Shown here: positions 43,120 through 54,010 of the stretch, in pieces
How positions within the stretch are numbered: position 1 is the stretch's first letter
Layout of the letters: every line of letters starts with the position of its first letter
Source: Bettongia penicillata ogilbyi
Taxonomy: Eukaryota > Chordata > Mammalia > Diprotodontia > Potoroidae
Direction: 5' to 3'
DNA: 64,000 nucleotides
Assembly (NCBI GenBank): GCA_023548195.1
Contig: JAJHZJ010000311.1
Coordinates: 8,410,811 to 8,474,810, forward strand
The notes under the pieces: model-generated
What the model was told of the DNA's origin: nothing
What the model saw: only the letters and a program-made list of their open reading frames with translations
Database searches by the model: none
Made by a program: the position numbers and the translations under genes

Positions 43120-43805
43120 TCTTGCGTATGTCCCATCTTTTCTACTCCCACGGTCACGATCCTAGTTTAGTTCTACATCTTCATCACTACCATCTGGACT
43201 ATTACAATAGCCTCTTGGGAATATTTCTACTTCTCCTTTCCAATTCATCCTTCAGAACTGCCAAAATAATCTTTCTTGTGCAGAGATTTGGTCATGTCAC
43301 TTCTCAGAAAAATCTTCAGTGGCTCTCCATTGCCTACCAAGTAACATTTAAGCTCCTCTGCCTGGAATTCTATACTTTCTACAATCCAGTTCCAAGCTCA
43401 TTTCCCAGGCTTGACTCATATTAGGTTTTTTTGCAGTACTTAGAGCAATGCCTGGCACATAGTAGGTCCTTAATAAGTGCTTGTCAGCTTGTTGACAACT
43501 TTTTATGCATATTATATTCTAGTCACATTAGACTATTCTATATTCCCAGAAAAGACCTTGCAAATGCAAACCTCTTCATCAACTTACATTATTACCTTTG
43601 CCCATAATATCTTTCCTCTCTCTCTTTCCTGTTATCCCTCCTTCAAAGTTTAACTCAAATGCCATCCCCTTATTGTAGCCTAACTCCATCTCCTGCTAGT
43701 AACAACCCTTCCTTTCAGAAGCCAAGAAGCATTTTGTTTTGTAATTCTAATGTGTGTCTTTGTTTCCCACTAACTCCCCCCTCAACCCTCTCTTACACCC
43801 CAGGC
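43120..43805 (+). repeat. L2 3' part
   Basis: 'catctggactattacaatag', 'ccaattcatccttcagaact', 'cttcagtggctctccattgc', 'cctggcacatagtaggtcct' (internal end-like) and 'ttgtagcctaactccatctc'. Two L2 pieces abut near 43,500. Confidence 0.82.
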
Positions 43806-43979
43806 AAGGGCATAGATATGCTGGTGAATAGACAAGTCCAGAGTGGAGAAAGAACAATCTTTATCTGGAGAAAGTTTCAATATTTGAATCACGAATTATA
43901 TAAACATAAATGAAAGGGATCTCTTGGTTTGTTAGGAAGGTTTCTCTGGGATCTGGCATTCAAAGGACGAAGAAGACCA

Positions 43980-44165
43980 TAATGTGATTTGGTGGGAAGG
44001 ACATCAGATTAGGAAGTATAGGAGCTCATCTTAAATACTTGTCCTACTTTGTCCTTTTATAGCTGTAGTCAAGTACTTTCATCTCTCTTGGCCTCTAAAT
44101 CCTCTCTTAAAGAATGGGTTGGACCAGAATGGCTTTTAGGCCACCTGCATCCCTAAATTAACTTA
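43980..44165 (+). repeat. MON1-type CORE-SINE
   Basis: 'ataatgtgatttggtgggaa', 'ctgtagtcaagtactttcat', 'gggttggaccagaatggctt'. Confidence 0.7.
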
Positions 44166-44396
44166 TTTAAATTAATTCAACTCACTTTTTTGAATTTTTT
44201 AAAAAAACTAAAATTTTTTGACATTATTTATTTCCACACTACCTAAACTTCACAGAGTCAGCTCATATATCAAATATATTTTTTAAATAAAAGAAAAAGA
44301 GAAAAGCAATCTGAAAAGTGATGCATTACTCCTCCCACCCCCACCCCACCATCTGACATTATATTCAGTGTTCTACACTCATGGATATGGTGTGTG

Positions 44397-44695
44397 TTCG
44401 TCCTTCGTTGCTGAAGAAGACTATGCCATCAGAGAAATGATGACATGGCTTGCACTTGACTTTGTTTGAGTGAGGGAGGACTGTGCAGCTCTCCAGCCTC
44501 ACTTCTCCTCTGGAGCCATCTGAATCCAGCGACCAGATATTTATCAGGATGACTGGAGATGACCCAGGATGAGGCAATTGGGGTTAAGTGAGGTCACACA
44601 GCTAATGAATGTCAAGTGTCTGAGGTGAGATTTGAACTCAGGTCCTCCTTACTCCTTCACTGGTGCTCTATCCACTGTACTACCTAGCTGCCCCC
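44397..44695 (-). mobile_element. Composite SINE with RTE tail (copy 1)
   Basis: On the minus strand: a SINE head with an A/B-box-like start (on + it ends 'tatccactgtactacctagc'), a core, then an RTE-derived 3' part ending at 'ttcgtccttcgttgctgaag' (the tail). Nearly the same sequence is at 57327-57634; this copy lacks about nine bases (acttgccca) in the core. Minor divergence suggests a comparatively young family. Confidence 0.9.
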
Positions 44696-44739
44696 AGAAC
44701 TGATTGAATGAACAGAGAAAAACGATTATTTGGTGTCAA

Positions 44740-45090
44740 ATTGGAAGGAAGTTTCCAGTGGAAGGTCTCTGTTCCAGTGGAAGGGATCTGTTCTTGGTCC
44801 TATACTACATTCAATATTTTAATCAGTGACTTGGATGAAGACCTGGATGGCATGTTTGTCAGATTTAAAAATGAAGCACAGAAGGATAGTGAACATGTTG
44901 GGTGACAGAGTCCAGATCTTAAAAGATCTTGAGTTGTTATGATGGGCTGAATTGAATAAGATTATATTTATTAAAAATAAATACAAAGTCTTACATTCCA
45001 AAAATCAATTTCCCAAATACAGTAAAGGGAAAGGAAGGCTAGATGACAGCTCCTGTGAAAAAGATCTGGGTATTTTAGTAATCTATGGGG
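44740..45090 (+). repeat. CR1/L3-like LINE fragment
   Basis: The + frames read as pieces of a CR1/L3 reverse transcriptase: FNILISDLDEDLDGMF (44807-44855), then YKVLHSKNQFPKYSK (about 44980-45024) and a DDSSCEKDLGILVI segment (about 45043-45084). The usual ADDT catalytic box between the first two is missing: the sequence runs RFKNEAQK instead. Dead fragment. Confidence 0.7.
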
Positions 45091-45094
45091 CAGG

Positions 45095-45994
45095 TGTCTT
45101 TTCTTACCCCTTCTCTGGGGCCATATTGATCTTTGTAATTTTGTAATGTTCTTCAGTTGTTCTGTTGTTATTTATCATTATTATTACTTTTTTTTGCCAT
45201 TTACATTGTGGTCAAGGTGTAGAAAGTTTTCCTGATTCTTCCTACTTGACTTTGCATCAGTTTATCTAAGTCATTCCATGCTTCTCTGTATTTATCATAT
45301 TCTATTATATTCATAAATCACTGTTTGTTTAGGTATTCCCTAATCAAAGGACAACATTTTAGAAACAGAGAAAAATCAAAAGATCCTAGCTGAATGGGAA
45401 CACAAATTTTCAGGTTGGAGACTCAGACTGAGGGGTTAGCATCACTTTAAAGAGTAAGATGTGGGTCTTGTCAGAAGAGTAGATTTATTTTTAAATCTAT
45501 TTTTTAAAACTTGGTTTCCAGGTCTTTGCTAATGCCTACACACCACACACACACACACAGAGCTGCTGTGAATATTTTGATGTATATTGGGCCTCTGCTT
45601 CTGTCTTTGACTTTCTTGGGAATATAACTTTTCTCATGTAAATCCAAATTGATAGAGTATGGTCAGAATAGTTGTATCAATAAGGGTATTTGTTTCTCTG
45701 TCAATTTTTCTAACTTTGAGGGTTCCTGGTTTTTGTCATATATCAATTTACAGGGATCAAAGTGAAACACCAGAATTGTTTTAATTTTCATTTCTGTTAT
45801 TAGTAGTAATTCAGAGCATGTCTTCATAGGATCATTTATAATCTGAAGATTTTTGGGTTTTTTAGGTTTTTTTTTTTGGAAAATTTTATGTATCCCTGTT
45901 AGTCACTTATCTATTGCAGAATAATTCTTTGTCTTACATAGTTGTGTTAATTCCCTATGAATCTTAGATATCAGACTTTCTTCACTATTCTAAT
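45095..45994 (-). repeat. L1 3' region, antisense, left part
   Basis: 'ccatgcttctctgtatttat', 'agagctgctgtgaatatttt', 'caccagaattgttttaattt', 'attagtagtaattcagagca', 'gatatcagactttcttcac': antisense marsupial L1 3'UTR/ORF2 end, diverged. Continues at 46935 after an insertion. Confidence 0.75.
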
Positions 45995-46934
45995 GTTTAT
46001 TTTATTTTATATTAGGTTTATCTTATTCCTTTTGAGGCCTAGTTACATAAATCCCTCCTTCCTTTGGTTTTCCCATCTCTTCCCTTCAAAGTCATATGCA
46101 TGTTTCTTCCTTTTTTTTTTTCTTTTTGAGCCTCCAGTGTAGTTTTAGCATCTTTCTTTTCTTCCACTTTTACAAAGTTGCAACAAGCAATAGATTTGGC
46201 AAATTTTACACCAAGTTCCCAATCATCTAACCTATTACTTGGTTCTTTAGCTTTCTCAATAACCCCTTCAACCACAGATTTATTTATGCTGGTTTCAATG
46301 GATGACCTTAGAAGAGCTCTGCTGCTGATAGGAATTTCATGCTTATCATTTATTCTAAAATACTGAGTAAGCTCCTTCCACTGAACTTCATTTGAAGATT
46401 GCTGACTGTCAGACTTTTCTTTATTGTTCAATTTACCTTTTTTGAGACATTTTCTTTTACTCTCCTTGCTTGAAAAATTGTTAAAGTTTTCAGTTCACAA
46501 TGCTTTTTATGTAATTTTTGAAACTTACTCCACATATTTACAGGTATGTTAAATGGATATTATTTATCAGCATTTTCTGCATTTGCCTTTGTCACATTTT
46601 TAGATATATCAGTAAGAAAACCAAAGAGGCCACCTTCTTCAATCTCACTATCTCCTTTATCTCCCTTTGAATTGTTCTAAGATTTTCAATGTTTGTCACA
46701 TCCTTAGAGTTCAACTCAGTATCACTCATCTTTCACATCTTCATTTACTTCATTTAGATTCCATTTTGGTAAACAAAGTAGAATATAAAGGAACATAAAC
46801 TATAGCCATTTTCAATCTATAGCAATAAAAACCAACTGGTTCATGTGACTCTTTGGTCATTTTGAAATGTCAGCAACAATTGCTATACATTTATCAGTGG
46901 TATATAATGCAGCTATTATTTCCACTTGAAACTT
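45995..46934 (-). pseudogene. FAM204A: Processed pseudogene of FAM204A
   Basis: On the minus strand the sequence reads through as a broken copy of FAM204A, an uncharacterised conserved vertebrate protein of about 230 residues. Shared blocks in order, by recall of the family: an acidic N-terminal part starting near 46729 (MSDTELNSKD), IPVNMWSKFQKLHKKHCELK, WKELTQYF (about 46361-46384), the EKAKEPSN / ELGVKFAKSIACCNFV segment, and a C-terminal KRWENQRKEGFM ending at a stop at 46043-46045. At least three frameshifts and stops interrupt it (a 130-codon stretch, 46039-46431, stays open). There are no introns and an A-rich end follows the stop, and it lies inside an L1. I read it as a retrocopy. 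Confidence 0.75.
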
Positions 46935-47195
46935 ACTGTGTCTGCATCACTTTTGTTCATGCAAAAGGTATTTTTTTTAAATTTTGTATAATTGAAAAAT
47001 TTTCTTTTTAGGGTTTTGTGATCTACTCTGCCCCTGGTTTAAGAATTTTTCCCTGAACTATAGTTGTAAAAGGTATTTCCTTCCATTCTTATTTAATTTG
47101 TTTTAAATGAAATAAATTTTTATGTTTAGTTCACATATCCACTTGGAGATTAATTTGGTTTTTGCTGTAAGATTTAAATTATCTTTTATGATGGC
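46935..47195 (-). repeat. L1 3' region, antisense, right part
   Basis: 'acttttgttcatgcaaaagg', 'gaatttttccctgaactata', 'gtaaaaggtatttccttcca', 'cacatatccacttggagatt': antisense L1 directly continuing the left part, with the FAM204A retrocopy between. Confidence 0.75.
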
Positions 47196-47214
47196 TGCTT
47201 ATATCACACCCCTA

Positions 47215-47345
47215 ACTATCTTTGCAGCTTTAGGTGAATCACTTAACTTCCTGGATCTCTATTTCCTGTTTTATAATAGAGCAGGTTGGGCTAGAGGGTC
47301 TTTTTGCTTCCTATTAGCTCTATACTTACCATTCTGTGATCTTCT
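47215..47345 (+). repeat. MON1-type CORE-SINE fragment
   Basis: 'ctttaggtgaatcacttaac', 'gcaggttgggctagagggtc', 'accattctgtgatcttctgt'. Confidence 0.7.
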
Positions 47346-47464
47346 GTATCCCTTTTATGCTGACATGTCAGAATGCTTCTGTATCAGGTCTGCCATCTTT
47401 TTCCGATTCAGTGGCAAGAGTAAAGTCATAGATTTGGAAATGTCATAACTAGATATTTTTTTGT

Positions 47465-47580
47465 CCTATCTTTACCAAATAGTAATCTCAATGAGGGTAC
47501 AGATTGAATCTTATCTTAAATTTATTTCCTCCAATGCCTAGCAGGGTACTATACACACAGCAGATGCTTAATGTTTTTTA
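47465..47580 (+). repeat. L2 3'-end fragment
   Basis: 'ctcaatgagggtacagattg', 'tcctccaatgcctagcaggg', 'cacacagcagatgcttaatg'. Confidence 0.75.
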
Positions 47581-47855
47581 GAAAGAAAGGAAAAGAAGGA
47601 AGGAAATAGAGAACAAAAGAAAAGAGGGGAGGGATAGAGCAAGTAGAAAATGAAAGAAGAAAGGAAAAGAAAGGAAAAACTGAAAAGAAATAAGAAAGAA
47701 AAGGAAGAGAGAACAGAGAAGAAACAGGAAAGGAGAAAGAGGAAAGAAAGAAAGAAAAAAGAAAGAAAGCAAGAAAGAGAAAGAAAGAAGGAAAGAAAAA
47801 GTATTGGGGAAGCAGGAAAAAGATACAGAGAAACAGAGGAACAGAAAAGATTATA
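47581..47855. repeat. (GAAA)n/(GGAA)n purine-rich tract
   Basis: About 275 bases almost entirely A/G, immediately after an L2 3' end. Open frames of KERK type are artefacts. Confidence 0.95.
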
Positions 47856-47859
47856 ATGA

Positions 47860-48840
47860 TTAGACAGTTGGAAAAACAGGAGATTAACTCCAGGTAGTTA
47901 AAGAAGCATCAAGCAAATACTATGGGTTTAGGCAGGGAAGGGGTCAGGTTCAAAGATATCAGTTAAACTAGGGAGAAACAAAAAGGTAATATAACCTGGA
48001 AGGGTGGCACCCAGGGTCTCCGGGAGTTCTGCTTAGATACTGCCCTGGTTAGCAATATTGTATGGTCCCTGATCTGTTTCATGCTGTCTCCTGGGAGTGG
48101 GTGTTGCTGGGTCTATAATGTTCATCATGGCCCAAATGAGATCAGAGGACTGAAGTAAATCCTACTCCTGATTAAGAAAAGGGCAGTGATATTTAGATGG
48201 TTTCACGATTATCCAGACACATGGCACCATTAAACACATGGTAAATCATACACAATCATTTATATTTAGCTCTGAAACAGGTTTTTGCTTTTACATTTAC
48301 ATATAGGTGCATCTGATCTCAAATTTCATAGAACAGGTATTTAAAACAAAACATTGTGCACACAGTACGAAGGTCTGATTTAGAAAAATCAAGAAAGTTG
48401 TTTGATTTCTCATTCCATGCAATGTTCCCCTTCCTTCCCCCACCCTCCAACTCCTCTTTTCTCACTGCAGCTTAGGGATGACAATATCTTCTCTCAGACT
48501 GGCAAAAAACACTAACCTGAGAAAAGCTATTTCTCTTTGTCTATTCTTTTTAAACATGCTATTTTAGGTAATTTTATCTCCCCTGGTGCAAGGGAGGTAA
48601 TTAAGTGTTTTGGTTCCAAAGGAAGGACAGAGAGTATTCTAACGCCAACAAAACAAATGAGCAACTCGCAAAGGAGTTAATATTAGAGAGAAATTGAAAG
48701 GACATTGTGCTTGGAATAAACTGTAATGCAAAAACCTAGCTCATAATAACTGAATAGATCATATACCACAGCCCGACACTGAATGTTATTCACAATTCCA
48801 CAGTAAGGAAGAACTATTTAGAATTAGATTAATTAGGGAA
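47860..48840. other. Repeat-poor block, candidate conserved non-coding DNA
   Basis: About 1 kb with no interspersed repeat recognised. The part 48450-48800 includes 'ctaacctgagaaaagctatt', 'ggaggtaattaagtgttttg' and 'gcaactcgcaaaggagttaa'. No coding signal. Confidence 0.4.
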
Positions 48841-48841
48841 G

Positions 48842-49088
48842 AGGAAAGAAATAAGCATTTATATAGCACCTATGATTTGCCAAGTGCTTTACAGATATTA
48901 TCTCACTTGATCCTTACAACAGCTCTTGGAGGAAGATGCCATTATGATTCCCATTATACAGTTTGAGGAAACTGAAGTTAACCGAAGCTAAGTGATTTGC
49001 CCAGGGTCAACTAATAACTGTCTAAGGCTAGATTTGAACTCAGGCCTTCCTAATTTTAGTTCCAGTGCTCTATCCACTAGGTTACTTA
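48842..49088 (-). repeat. MIR-type CORE-SINE, near full length
   Basis: 'catttatatagcacctatga', 'caagtgctttacagatatta', 'aagtgatttgcccagggtca', 'gctctatccactaggttact'. Confidence 0.93.
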
Positions 49089-49560
49089 GTCAGAGGCCCT
49101 ACTTACAATCAGTCCGTTGATCACCAAAGCTTTATCAAATGTGAACTCTGTGCCAGGCATTGTGCGAAGCTCTCAGGATACAAAGAAAGACGAAAATAGT
49201 CCCTGCCCTCACATGACATAAATACGTATGAGATAAGCTGGTACTTAATAGTACTTTAAGGTTTGTGAAGACCTTTATATTTGTTATCTCAGTTGACCCT
49301 CAAAACAAATCTGAGATGTAGATGCTATGACATTTTACCAAAGAAATTGAGACTGAGAGAAGTTAATTCATTTGACATTGAGTCACAAAGCTAATAAATG
49401 TGTGAGGTAAGATTTGAATTTGTGGTTTTCTGTCTCTGAGTCCAGTACTATCCACTGCTAGTCATTTTAGAGTGGAAGGCATTAATAGCTGGGAGCTTAG
49501 AAAGGATTCCTGCAAAGAATGGAATTTGAGTTCAGTTTTGAAGAAAGTCTGGTCGTCTGA
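49089..49560. repeat. Ancient mammalian repeat split by MIR
   Basis: 49089-49205 ('tgccaggcattgtgcgaagc', 'agtccctgccctcacatgac') and 49465-49560 are parts of the repeat also at 42475; a MIR lies between them. Confidence 0.55.
49210..49462 (-). repeat. MIR-type CORE-SINE
   Basis: 'agtactttaaggtttgtgaa', 'gttatctcagttgaccctca', 'cattgagtcacaaagctaat', 'gagtccagtactatccactg'. Confidence 0.85.
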
Positions 49561-50498
49561 AAAGCAAAGGTGAGGGAGGAGAATATTTCAGGAATGGAAG
49601 ACAGGAAGCACAATGAGAGATGCTGTGGATATAGAAATGATAATTGAAACTGATGAGTTAGTCATAGCACTGAGGTTGTAACCCTGGGTCACTGGCAGGA
49701 TGTCTGTTGCTTCAGAAGAAATAGAGAAGTTATATAAAGAAATGGATTTGGGGGAAAACAATAAGGAGTTCTATTTTGTGTACTTTGAGTCTGAGATGCC
49801 TATGGGATGTCGAGTTGAATTTTTCAATAGATAGTTGGTGTTAGAGGACTAGAGCTCAGGAAAAAGACCAATTCTCAATATATAGATCTGAGAGTCATTT
49901 GCACAGAGATAATAATTGAATCCATGGGAGCTGATGAGATCTCCAAGTGAGATAGTGTAAAGAAGACAAGAAAAACAGGTTTGGGGCCCAGCCAAAGTGA
50001 GTCTGGCCTACATGTAAATCCAGCAAGAGAAACTGAGAAAGAATATTCAGACAGGTAAAGGGAGGATCCAGAACAGAGTCATGAGGGAGAGAGTGTCCAG
50101 GAGGAAAATATGGTGGATGGTGTCAATTCTGTAGTGATTTCAAAAAGGATAAAGATGGAGAATGTCCATAGGTTTTAAAATATGAAGATCTTGGTAACTT
50201 CGGAGAAAATTGAAAAGTTTAACAATGATGTCAGAAGTCAAATTGGGGAGGGTTTAGTGAGAGATGAAGTAGATGCCACAAGTACAGTTTGTTTTTTCAA
50301 GGAGTTTAATAGAGAAGGGAAGGAGAAATATAGGATGCTAGATAGCTAGAATGGATGAAAAATCTGGTAGGGTTAGTTTGGTTTTTTGATTTATTAAAGA
50401 TGGAGATCAACATGTTTATAGGCAGTAGGAAATGAACAAGTGAATATGGAGAGGAGACTGATGATGATTATAGTGGGGAGAGAAGAGGAGATAGAGAG

Positions 50499-50546
<48 letters not shown>

Positions 50547-51415
50547 GAGACAGAGAGACAGAGAGAGACAGAGAGAGAGAGAGAAGGGACAGAGGGAGGC
50601 AGGAAGGATGATAGTGGGGGCAATTTATTGGAGATGTAAGGGAATAAGAACAAGGGTCTATGTGCTGGTAAATGTTTTGCAATAGGCTCTCTGAAAAAAA
50701 TCACACTCAAAGATTTTAAGTTTAATTAGAATTTTCTCCATTACTTTCTTAGATCTTGATAACCAACAAAACAATAAATCAATTCCTAATTTGTAATATT
50801 TGCTGATTTCTGAGTCATAAATGTTCACCTTATAAATTTAATAATCATCTTTCACAAATCATGTTTGAGCTGGCGTCAGCACACTCTTGGCTACCTGTAA
50901 AGGGGTGGACTTGGCAAGGAGAAAAGCTACCTCTTCAACCACAGATTGGAGTGAGGGGGGAGATGGAAGGGGAGGGTATGATGGGGGTGTGAGATGAATA
51001 AAAGAGAGAAGATGAAACTGTTGGTAAATGGCCTCAGTTTCTTTTTCAATGAGGAGATTGTCAGTTAGGGTATTACAGTAGGCTTGAGGAAAGGAGAGAA
51101 GGTTTGAAACAGCTGCTACGTTTAGTGGCAGAGAATATTTATTAGGAAGAAGTAAACAGATTGCTTTGTTGCAGAGAGGGCTCACTTGGGATAAGATAAC
51201 AAATTTTTAGAGGACCTATTTAGTAGAGTTAATGATTTTTTTTTTCCAGCTCTGATTAGCACCATGTAAGTGGGGATGATGGAGAAAAGATGGTTAAAGT
51301 AAACCATGATTGGTATTTGGCAAGTCATGTTGGGTAATAAGACAAGGATGTTAAATTAAGAAGGTAGGAGAATGTAGGCAGAGCAGGGATGATAGTTTAG
51401 GAAAGTACTAAGGAG
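49560..51415 (-). repeat. L2 ORF2 region, antisense
   Basis: Minus-strand L2: 'gagtctgagatgcctatggg', 'actagagctcaggaaaaaga', 'tgagagtcatttgcacagag', 'agctgatgagatctccaagt', 'gaagtcaaattggggagg', and further 'gcaaggagaaaagctacctc'. Carries a GA microsatellite. Heavily degraded. Confidence 0.75.
50489..50588. repeat. (GA)n/(GACA)n microsatellite inside antisense L2
   Basis: About 100 bases of GA with interspersed GACA units; both-strand frames (RERE, SLSL) are artefacts. Confidence 0.95.
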
Positions 51416-51417
51416 GG

Positions 51418-52510
51418 GGATAAAGATTCTGTCCTGGACCCTCCTTTCTTCTCCCTCTATATGACTTTACTTGGTGACTTCATCAGATTAATTATCATCT
51501 CTATGCTGATGATTCTCAAATCTACCTATCCTGCCACAGCTTCTCTACTGATCTCCAATCTTGTATATGCAACTGCCTTTCAGACATTTTGAGTTGGATG
51601 GCTAGTAGATATCTTAAACTAGTCATGTCTAAGATGGAACTCATCATTTACCCCAATGCCCCTCTCCCATTCCTTTTTAGTGTAGAAAGCAACACACTCT
51701 TTCAGTTTCCCAGGCTTGTAACTTAGGAGTCATTCTTGACTCTTCACTATCTCTATAGTAAATCTGGTGCCAAGGTGCATCACTTTTACCTTTGTAACAT
51801 TTGTTGAGTCTACCTTTTTTTCTTCTCTCTCACTATGACTCTTCCAGTCCAAGCATTTATCGCCTCATTCACATCTGGACTGTTGTAATAACCTTCTTGT
51901 GGGTATGCCTATCTTCAGTCTCTCCCCACTCAAATCCATCCTCCATTCAGCCACCAAGATGATTTTTCCTAAAGTTTAGATCTGACCATGTCTCTCCCCT
52001 ACTAATAAATTCTAGCTGCTCCTTATCACCTCCAGGATCAAATATAAAATCCTCTTCTTATCATTCAAAGCTCTTTATAACCTAGCCCCTTCCTACTTTT
52101 CCAATCTTCTTATACCTTATTGCCTAATGTGATAGCATGTGATAGGCTGACTTCCTGACCATTCTATGAAGAAGACACTCCATCTCAGCTCCAGGCATTT
52201 TCTTTGGTTGGCCTCCATGACTAGAACACTAGCACACCTCACCTTTGCTACTGGCTTCCCTGGCATCCTTTTAGTATCAACTAAAATCCCATCTCTTATT
52301 GGAAGCCTTTCCCATCCCTCTTAATTCCAGTGCCTCCCTCTGTTAACGAGTATGTATTTGCATATATTTGTTTGCGTGTTGTCTTCCACGTTGGATCTCT
52401 AGCTCCTCGAGGGTGAGAACTGTCGTTTGCTCTTTTTTTTTTTGGTTTCCTCATTGCTTTGCACAGTTCCTGACTCACATTAGGTGCTTAGTAAATGCTT
52501 ATTTATTGGC
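51418..52510 (+). repeat. L2 ORF2 end and complete 3'UTR, sense
   Basis: The best-preserved L2 here. The reverse transcriptase motif reads YADDSQIY at 51502-51525. 'catctggactgttgtaataa' (about 51872) and 'tcaccaaggatcaaat'-like C-terminal parts follow. The 3'UTR ends 'cacattaggtgcttagtaaa' near 52,490 with 'tgcttatttattg'. It lies in opposite orientation between L2 antisense segments at 49.6-51.4 and 53.2-54.0 kb. Broken by stops and indels. Confidence 0.88.
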
Positions 52511-52645
52511 CAATTGGGTAGATTTGAGGTCATGATGAGAACAAAAAAATAGGTTAGGAGTAGTAAGATTTAGGGAGATATGAAACGATAAAAATGATTA
52601 TTAGGTGGAACAATTTCTTTTAATATCAGGTTAATTAAGTAAAAT
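52511..52645. other. Short unclassified spacer
   Basis: Between the L2 3' end and the antisense L1; A/T-rich, nothing recognised. Confidence 0.35.
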
Positions 52646-52649
52646 AATT

Positions 52650-53205
52650 TATTGATTTTTTAATATTCTCTGGATTTCCCTCTTTTGTCCCCTCCCTGAG
52701 AATTATCTCTTATAATATAAAGAATATTTTTAAAAAGAATAAAAGAAATAATGAAGGAATAATAAAACAAATAATAAATCAATCAAATTAAACAATATAT
52801 TTTAAAAATAGGTTATATAAATTATTTTGTGCCTGTAGACCCAAGTTTCTTCAAAGAAACAGGGGGGAGTATATGTCATATGTCTTCTTTGGGGCTGAGT
52901 TTGTTCTTTATAATTTTGTAACTTTCTTTGTTTTTTGGTTGTTTTGTGCTCATTGTTCTTTCCATTTTCATTGTTTTCCTTGTGTGTATATTACATATTA
53001 TTGACACATATGTACGTGTGTGCGTATCTTTCCTGGCTCTGGTTGCTGTACTTTCCATCCATTCATGTAAGTCTTTCCTTGCTTCTCTATATCTACTGTG
53101 CTCATCATTATTTTTTTTTTGCAGCATCATAATATTATACTACATCCATGGTCCATAATTTGTTCATCCATTCTTTAATGGAGAGGCTGGATAAAGAAGT
53201 TTCAA
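52650..53205 (-). repeat. L1 3'UTR, antisense
   Basis: 'tttgtcccctccctgagaat', 'catgtaagtctttccttgct', 'tttttttttgcagcatcata', 'ccataatttgttcatccatt': antisense marsupial L1 3'UTR. The run of T at 53110-53120 is internal, as in other copies. Confidence 0.75.
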
Positions 53206-54010
53206 AGTTCTTGAATGTGGAAGCAGGACACTTGTCCATGAAGGCCAGTTCAATTTTATGACCATTTCAGCATGTAGCTAGTGGGAGTGTTGAAAAGAAT
53301 GTGATGGAAGCTGGTAAACTGAGGACGTGGCAAGTTAGAGTATTTAAAGGATCATCAATATGAATGCTGAAATTCCTTAGTGTGAGAGTGGGAGCTGAGG
53401 ATGATCAGGAAATGGTAAGCCAGGTACAGAAGACATTGAGAAGAGAGAGAGAGTATCCTGGGGGTTGATAGGAACCACCAGATTCTAGTTTGGGTGATAA
53501 ATTTGAATAGATTGACATACAAAAGAAAAGAGGTTTCTGGTTACAGGTAGTCAAGGGAGAGTCTGACAATAGAAATGAGTTGAATACTCAAACTCCTCTA
53601 CCAGGACAAATGTGTCAAAAGGAATGAGAGGAGATGAAACTAACATTAAAAAAAGATGCCCATGGATTCAGTGTTATGTGGGTAGTATCCAGGTTTTATT
53701 AAATTCCAGAAGATGGGAGAAGCTAAGAGAGCAAGAGGTCTAAAAATGAAAGGAAGTGTGTTTATTATGGAGCAAGGATTCTAGGGGACAGAGTGGAAAA
53801 TTTGAACAGAATTGGAGGTGGGACATTGGAATAGAGTTGACATAGATGGGAATAAGTACTTGTATGGGTTTAGGAAGAGATTTGTTTTCAGTAGGTGGGT
53901 GTTCAATATCACTAGGCTGGGGAAGAGTAAGAGGGGTGGACATAGTTTAACCAGTGGAAAATGAGTCCAAAGAGATTAATGGATGGGAAGAATTCTGATG
54001 ATGAAGGAGG
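53206..54010 (-). repeat. L2 ORF2 5' region, antisense
   Basis: 'ggtagtatccaggttttatt', 'ccaccagattctagtttggg', 'gtggacatagtttaaccagt' continue the texture of the antisense L2 upstream; heavily diverged, so assignment is tentative. Confidence 0.45.
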
